8,128 bases of DNA from UBA2040 sp965660955 (GTDB taxonomy: Bacteria > Bacteroidota > Bacteroidia > Flavobacteriales_D > Crocinitomicaceae). Made by a program: the position numbers and the translations under genes. The stretch spans positions 1 to 8,128 of the forward strand of contig CBFIBY010000123.1 of assembly GCA_965660955.1 (NCBI GenBank), given 5' to 3'. A model generated the notes under the pieces. The model ran no database searches. It was not told the origin of the DNA and was given only the letters and a program-made list of their open reading frames with translations. Positions 5,740 through 8,128 of this stretch are shown piece by piece; position 1 is the stretch's first letter, and every line of letters starts with the position of its first letter.

Positions 5740-6452
5740 ATGGCTACTTGGTAGAAGTTGTTCACTCCACCCAATACTTCGTACTCAATATAAAAGCTAT
5801 TGGCCCATTCTGTAAAGGCTTTGTACTCGTGCATGGGAACGTTAAACTCATCGAAAAACAGAATATCACCAGATTTCAAATAGGGTGTCATTAAGGTCAA
5901 TACATACAAGGTTGCTGAATAAATATCAGCATCCAAATGAATCACTTTCTTTCTATCTGGCGAGTACGTAGCTAAAAAGGGTAGAAGCGTCTGTTGAAAT
6001 AAACCTTGATAAAACGTATGTCGACTATCATCAATTTGCGGGGGCTCGTTTCCATTGGCCATATCTCCTTTTTTAAACAAGCCCCAATCTTCTGGCAAAC
6101 CTGTAAAGGTGTCAAACCCGTGAAATTTAGCATTTGGGTTTTTAATTCTATTCACCCACCATCGGAACGAATCGCCTTTTGATACCCCAAATTCAAAATA
6201 ATCAATATCTGCATCTAGGTTTTCAGCAACAATGACTCTTTCAAAAAGTGATTCACGCTTCGTGTAGACAAATTTATGGGAGTAAAAATCATTTTCGCAG
6301 GTGCCTTTGTACTTTGCAATCCATTTTGATAATTCTGCCATGTGGGCCGTAAACTTCATCAAATGACTCGGTACAATTCTGTCCAATCTCAATCGAAAAA
6401 AATAACCTTTTAGTTTACCGGGTACTTTTGCTGTTCTCTCTCTGAAACTCAT
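5727..6452 (-). CDS. TylF/MycF-like class I SAM-dependent methyltransferase
   Basis: A 241-residue cytosolic protein with the TylF/MycF methyltransferase pattern. After a basic N-terminal region (1-50), DYFEFGVSKGDSFRWWV (84-100) is SAM-binding motif I. GFDTFTGLPEDW (112-123) is the motif II region with Asp114. VIHLDADIYSATLYVL (170-185) corresponds to the family's metal-binding 'DxDxYxST' strand, and GDILFFDEFN (195-204) to the second metal motif, with Asp-Glu instead of the usual Asp-Asp. His208 and Glu209 follow. Characterised members O-methylate sugars of macrolides in a magnesium-dependent way; distant bacterial relatives act on unknown substrates, often glycans. No glycan or antibiotic biosynthesis gene is next to it here, so the substrate is open. 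The stop codon TAG lies inside a stem-loop. Confidence 0.88.
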   Translation of the reverse strand: MSFRERTAKVPGKLKGYFFRLRLDRIVPSHLMKFTAHMAELSKWIAKYKGTCENDFYSHKFVYTKRESLFERVIVAENLDADIDYFEFGVSKGDSFRWWVNRIKNPNAKFHGFDTFTGLPEDWGLFKKGDMANGNEPPQIDDSRHTFYQGLFQQTLLPFLATYSPDRKKVIHLDADIYSATLYVLTLMTPYLKSGDILFFDEFNVPMHEYKAFTEWANSFYIEYEVLGGVNNFYQVAIKIK

Positions 6453-6513
6453 ATTTTATTTTAACTGCGATTTCATAACCAAGCGTCATATTTCGCTCAA
6501 CAAAAAAAGAAAC

Positions 6514-6521
6514 CAAATATA
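6514..6521 (-). promoter_or_regulatory. Possible -7 element for the TylF-like gene
   Basis: On the minus strand TATATTTG fits TAnnTTTG and lies 61 nt before the methyltransferase ATG, predicting a leader of about 55 nt. A TTG at the usual -33 spacing is absent, so only the -7 box supports the call. Confidence 0.4.
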
Positions 6522-6545
6522 GTGAATTTAAAAAGCATATGGGTG

Positions 6546-6589
6546 TAATCACTCAACGGAATCCGCTGTTTTCGTTTTAATCGTGATTA
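6546..6589. repeat. Inverted repeat in the gap behind the FKBP gene
   Basis: TAATCAC (6546-6552) and GTGATTA (6583-6589) are perfect 7-bp arms, with inner complementary AACG/CGTT (6555-6558, 6573-6576). It lies in the 212-bp gap between the FKBP and TylF-like genes. No U-run follows on the minus strand. It could be a weak 3' structure of the FKBP operon or a regulator site upstream of the TylF-like gene. Nothing else recognisable lies in the gap. Confidence 0.3.
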
Positions 6590-6664
6590 TTGACACAAAC
6601 CATTTGAAGTTCGTGCAGCCCACAGTGTGAGTGTAGCGGAATTGAATTTTTGATTTGAATTACT

Positions 6665-7123
6665 TTACCGCGATTCCATCACCTTAATTTCAAAATACAA
6701 ACAGCTGTTCGGCGGTATTTCGCCATTGTCCTGACTGCCGTATCCCATTTGTGGAGGTGTAGCAATGTAAAATACGCTTCCCGTATTTTTTCCGACCAAA
6801 ACTTCCTTCCATGCGGGAACAAGGTTTTTTAGATTAAACTCAATGGGAGAATTTTTTTCATCGAAGATGGTTCCGTCCATTAGTTTTCCTTTGTACATCA
6901 CACGAATTTTGTCGTTATAGCGAATCACTCGACCTGAACCTTTGGTGGCTACTTTGTAATAAACGCCTGAACTACTTTTGGACAATTTCAGGTTTTCTTT
7001 CTTCATGAAAGCTTTCAATTCTTGGTCGAATTTCTCTTTTTCTTTGTTGGAATAACCTGTACACGAGCTTATTATTAGGACTAAGCTAAACGCAGTAAAA
7101 AGTTGAGGTAGAATTGATTTCAT
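6665..7123 (-). CDS. FKBP-type peptidyl-prolyl cis-trans isomerase lipoprotein
   Basis: A 152-residue exported isomerase. The signal peptide ends in LIISSC with lipobox Cys21, so the protein is a membrane-anchored lipoprotein. A charged linker (25-50, KEKEKFDQELKAFMKKENLK) leads to a single FKBP domain (about 53-152). Domain markers are DKIRVMYKGKLMDGTIFDEK (71-90, with Tyr77, Phe87 and Asp88), PIEFNL (93-98), LVPAWKEVL (101-109, Trp105 at the pocket floor, in place of the usual VIxGW), PPQMGYGSQ (123-131, Tyr128), and IPPNSCLYFEIKVME (136-150, Phe144). The drug/proline pocket residues are mostly kept, so isomerase activity is likely. It would assist folding of envelope proteins. It starts 1 nt after the TraB gene stop (TAAGATG), implying translational coupling. 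Confidence 0.94.
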   Translation of the reverse strand: MKSILPQLFTAFSLVLIISSCTGYSNKEKEKFDQELKAFMKKENLKLSKSSSGVYYKVATKGSGRVIRYNDKIRVMYKGKLMDGTIFDEKNSPIEFNLKNLVPAWKEVLVGKNTGSVFYIATPPQMGYGSQDNGEIPPNSCLYFEIKVMESR

Positions 7124-7124
7124 C

Positions 7125-8009
7125 TTATTTTGTTAATTGAATTTCAATGGGTTCAAGAATGTATCCGTTTTCGCGAAGCAATTGTATGAGTCCGAATTCA
7201 CCGACCAAATGAGCGGCGCCAACACCTATAAAAACATGCCCTTCGTCTAAAGATTCGATTAGTTCATAGATCCATTTTTCGTTCCGATTTTTCATTAAAA
7301 CCGTTTCCATATACGTTTTCATTTCATGGGAAGAATTGTCCATTTCGGCAATCTTTTCAATGTCTTGATTCAGATAGGAAAGTTGCATTTCTTTCCAAAG
7401 CTCCTCAGCATCACTTTTGTTACGCACCGTTTGCATCACCATTTCTTTTTGAAGTTCAATAGGCATCGCATCAAAAAAGGAAACTTGTTCCTCCATCGTT
7501 TCCAAACCGATCACATCAATGTCGTTCTCGTCGGCAATTTTGCCAAAAGTTTTGTCGTAGCTTTCGCTGTTGGCTAACATTTTCATCATCCCCAATTGAG
7601 CAAAGAAGAAAGGTTTGAATTTTCCGTATAGCTTTTCAAAGGAAATTGAATCCATCCCAAATTCACCCTCGACATAACCGTATACAGAATCTTTCTGCGC
7701 TTGCGAAAGCATATCGGTCATTTTACCTTCTTTTAATAGGGCTAATTTCATTGCGCTCACCGTATTAGCGAGGTCATCCAATTCTAAAAATACTTTGTCG
7801 GATTGTTTAAGTTGTTTTTTGACTGTCTCCGGAAGAACGAATAGGTCTTTATCGATGAGGTGAATTGTTCCGAAAAGGTAACTAACGCTTTCTCCGCCCT
7901 CCGTACTGATTTTCCAAAAAATACTTTTTGACGGGGGAGTGATTTCCTTGCTTTGTCCCCAGCCATAACCGAAAACAAATAAAAGTAATATGGAAATCAA
8001 TTGTTTCAT
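7125..8009 (-). CDS. TraB/GumN family protein (exported, putative metalloprotease fold)
   Basis: A 294-residue protein with an N-terminal signal peptide (about 1-19, MKQLISILLLFVFGYGWGQ), without lipobox Cys, so probably periplasmic. TraB/TIKI-family motifs are all present: SYLFGTIHLID (43-53) with the GxxH-type Gly47/His50, KVFLELDDL (72-80) with Glu76, DVIGLETMEEQ (165-175) with Glu170, and HVFIGVGAAHLVGEFGL (258-274) with a second Gly/His set at 264-267. Known for the family: the animal member TIKI is a membrane metalloprotease that cleaves Wnt; bacterial members are poorly characterised, and the metal-binding motifs suggest hydrolase activity. The start ATG overlaps the stop of the upstream methyltransferase gene (ATGA) and the gene ends 1 nt before the FKBP gene, so it is the middle of a tight operon. 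Confidence 0.95.
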   Translation of the reverse strand: MKQLISILLLFVFGYGWGQSKEITPPSKSIFWKISTEGGESVSYLFGTIHLIDKDLFVLPETVKKQLKQSDKVFLELDDLANTVSAMKLALLKEGKMTDMLSQAQKDSVYGYVEGEFGMDSISFEKLYGKFKPFFFAQLGMMKMLANSESYDKTFGKIADENDIDVIGLETMEEQVSFFDAMPIELQKEMVMQTVRNKSDAEELWKEMQLSYLNQDIEKIAEMDNSSHEMKTYMETVLMKNRNEKWIYELIESLDEGHVFIGVGAAHLVGEFGLIQLLRENGYILEPIEIQLTK

Positions 8010-8128
8010 TCGAATGTAATTTCCGCAAGGAAGTGATCATCTTCATCGTAGATTTTGCTCGCTTTTAAACCTACTTTTTTAGCGGCTTGAAATAAATTGT
8101 CAAAATCAACATACAACCAATTGAACCA
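8006..8128 (-). CDS. C-terminus of a class I SAM-dependent methyltransferase (partial)
   Basis: Reading by eye on the minus strand from the right edge, 40 codons are open and end in TGA at 8006-8008. The fragment begins WFNWLYVDFDNLFQAAKKVG and ends DEDDHFLAEITFE. The pattern 'WFxWLxVDxxxLxxxAxxxGxxxxxxxEDDHxxLAEI' is typical of the C-terminal end of a group of Bacteroidetes class I methyltransferases, so that is the likely identity. The catalytic SAM-binding region lies outside the window. The stop overlaps the TraB start by 4 nt (ATGA), so the promoter of the three-gene operon lies beyond 8128. Confidence 0.65.
   Translation of the reverse strand, partial: WFNWLYVDFDNLFQAAKKVGLKASKIYDEDDHFLAEITFE

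Noticed and set aside
1..8128. CRISPR arrays, insertion sequences, tRNA/rRNA genes, phage or defence genes
   Set aside because: No regular repeats, transposase motifs, cloverleaf or rRNA-like stretches, or defence-family motifs were seen on either strand.

Overview
The window looks like chromosome of a low-GC member of the Bacteroidetes, most likely Flavobacteriales (a Fluviicola/Crocinitomicaceae-like relative is a guess). The reasons are a PadR regulator directly followed by a PspC-type gene, a VTC-domain/DUF4956 gene pair, lipoproteins with short Bacteroidetes-style signal peptides, and several promoters with the flavobacterial -7 box TAnnTTTG, three of them with a TTG 19-21 nt upstream. 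No mobile element, CRISPR array, tRNA or rRNA is visible.

Layout. (1) 1-795, minus strand: a PadR regulator followed after 3 nt by a PspC-type gene that runs off the left edge. The padR promoter carries a perfect inverted repeat over its -33 element, which suggests autoregulation. (2) 793-2008: a divergent pair, a small HEAT-like helical protein (minus) and a DUF547 protein (plus), whose start regions overlap by 8 bp. (3) 2136-3556, plus strand: a two-gene operon of a VTC-type (polyphosphate polymerase-like) tunnel protein and a DUF4956 membrane protein, behind a near-consensus promoter that predicts an almost leaderless mRNA. (4) 3553-4479, minus: a cysteine-rich lipoprotein of unknown function that shares its TTAA stop region with the convergent DUF4956 gene. 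(5) 4597-5591, minus: a complete stand-alone transcription unit for sucD (succinyl-CoA synthetase alpha subunit) with promoter and intrinsic terminator. (6) 5727-6452, minus: a TylF/MycF-like class I methyltransferase, with a strong stem-loop across its stop codon. (7) 6665-8128, minus: a tightly coupled operon of a SAM-methyltransferase C-terminus (cut by the right edge), a TraB/GumN-family protein and an FKBP-type prolyl isomerase lipoprotein.

How the genes work together: sucD serves the TCA cycle. The VTC and DUF4956 proteins plausibly form a polyphosphate-related membrane complex in which a cytosolic tunnel domain meets a multi-pass membrane partner. The PadR/PspC pair looks like an envelope-associated regulatory unit. 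TraB and FKBP both act outside the cytoplasm and are translationally coupled. The most interesting element is the VTC/DUF4956 operon. The rest is mostly ordinary core or accessory Bacteroidetes content with some compact gene arrangements.
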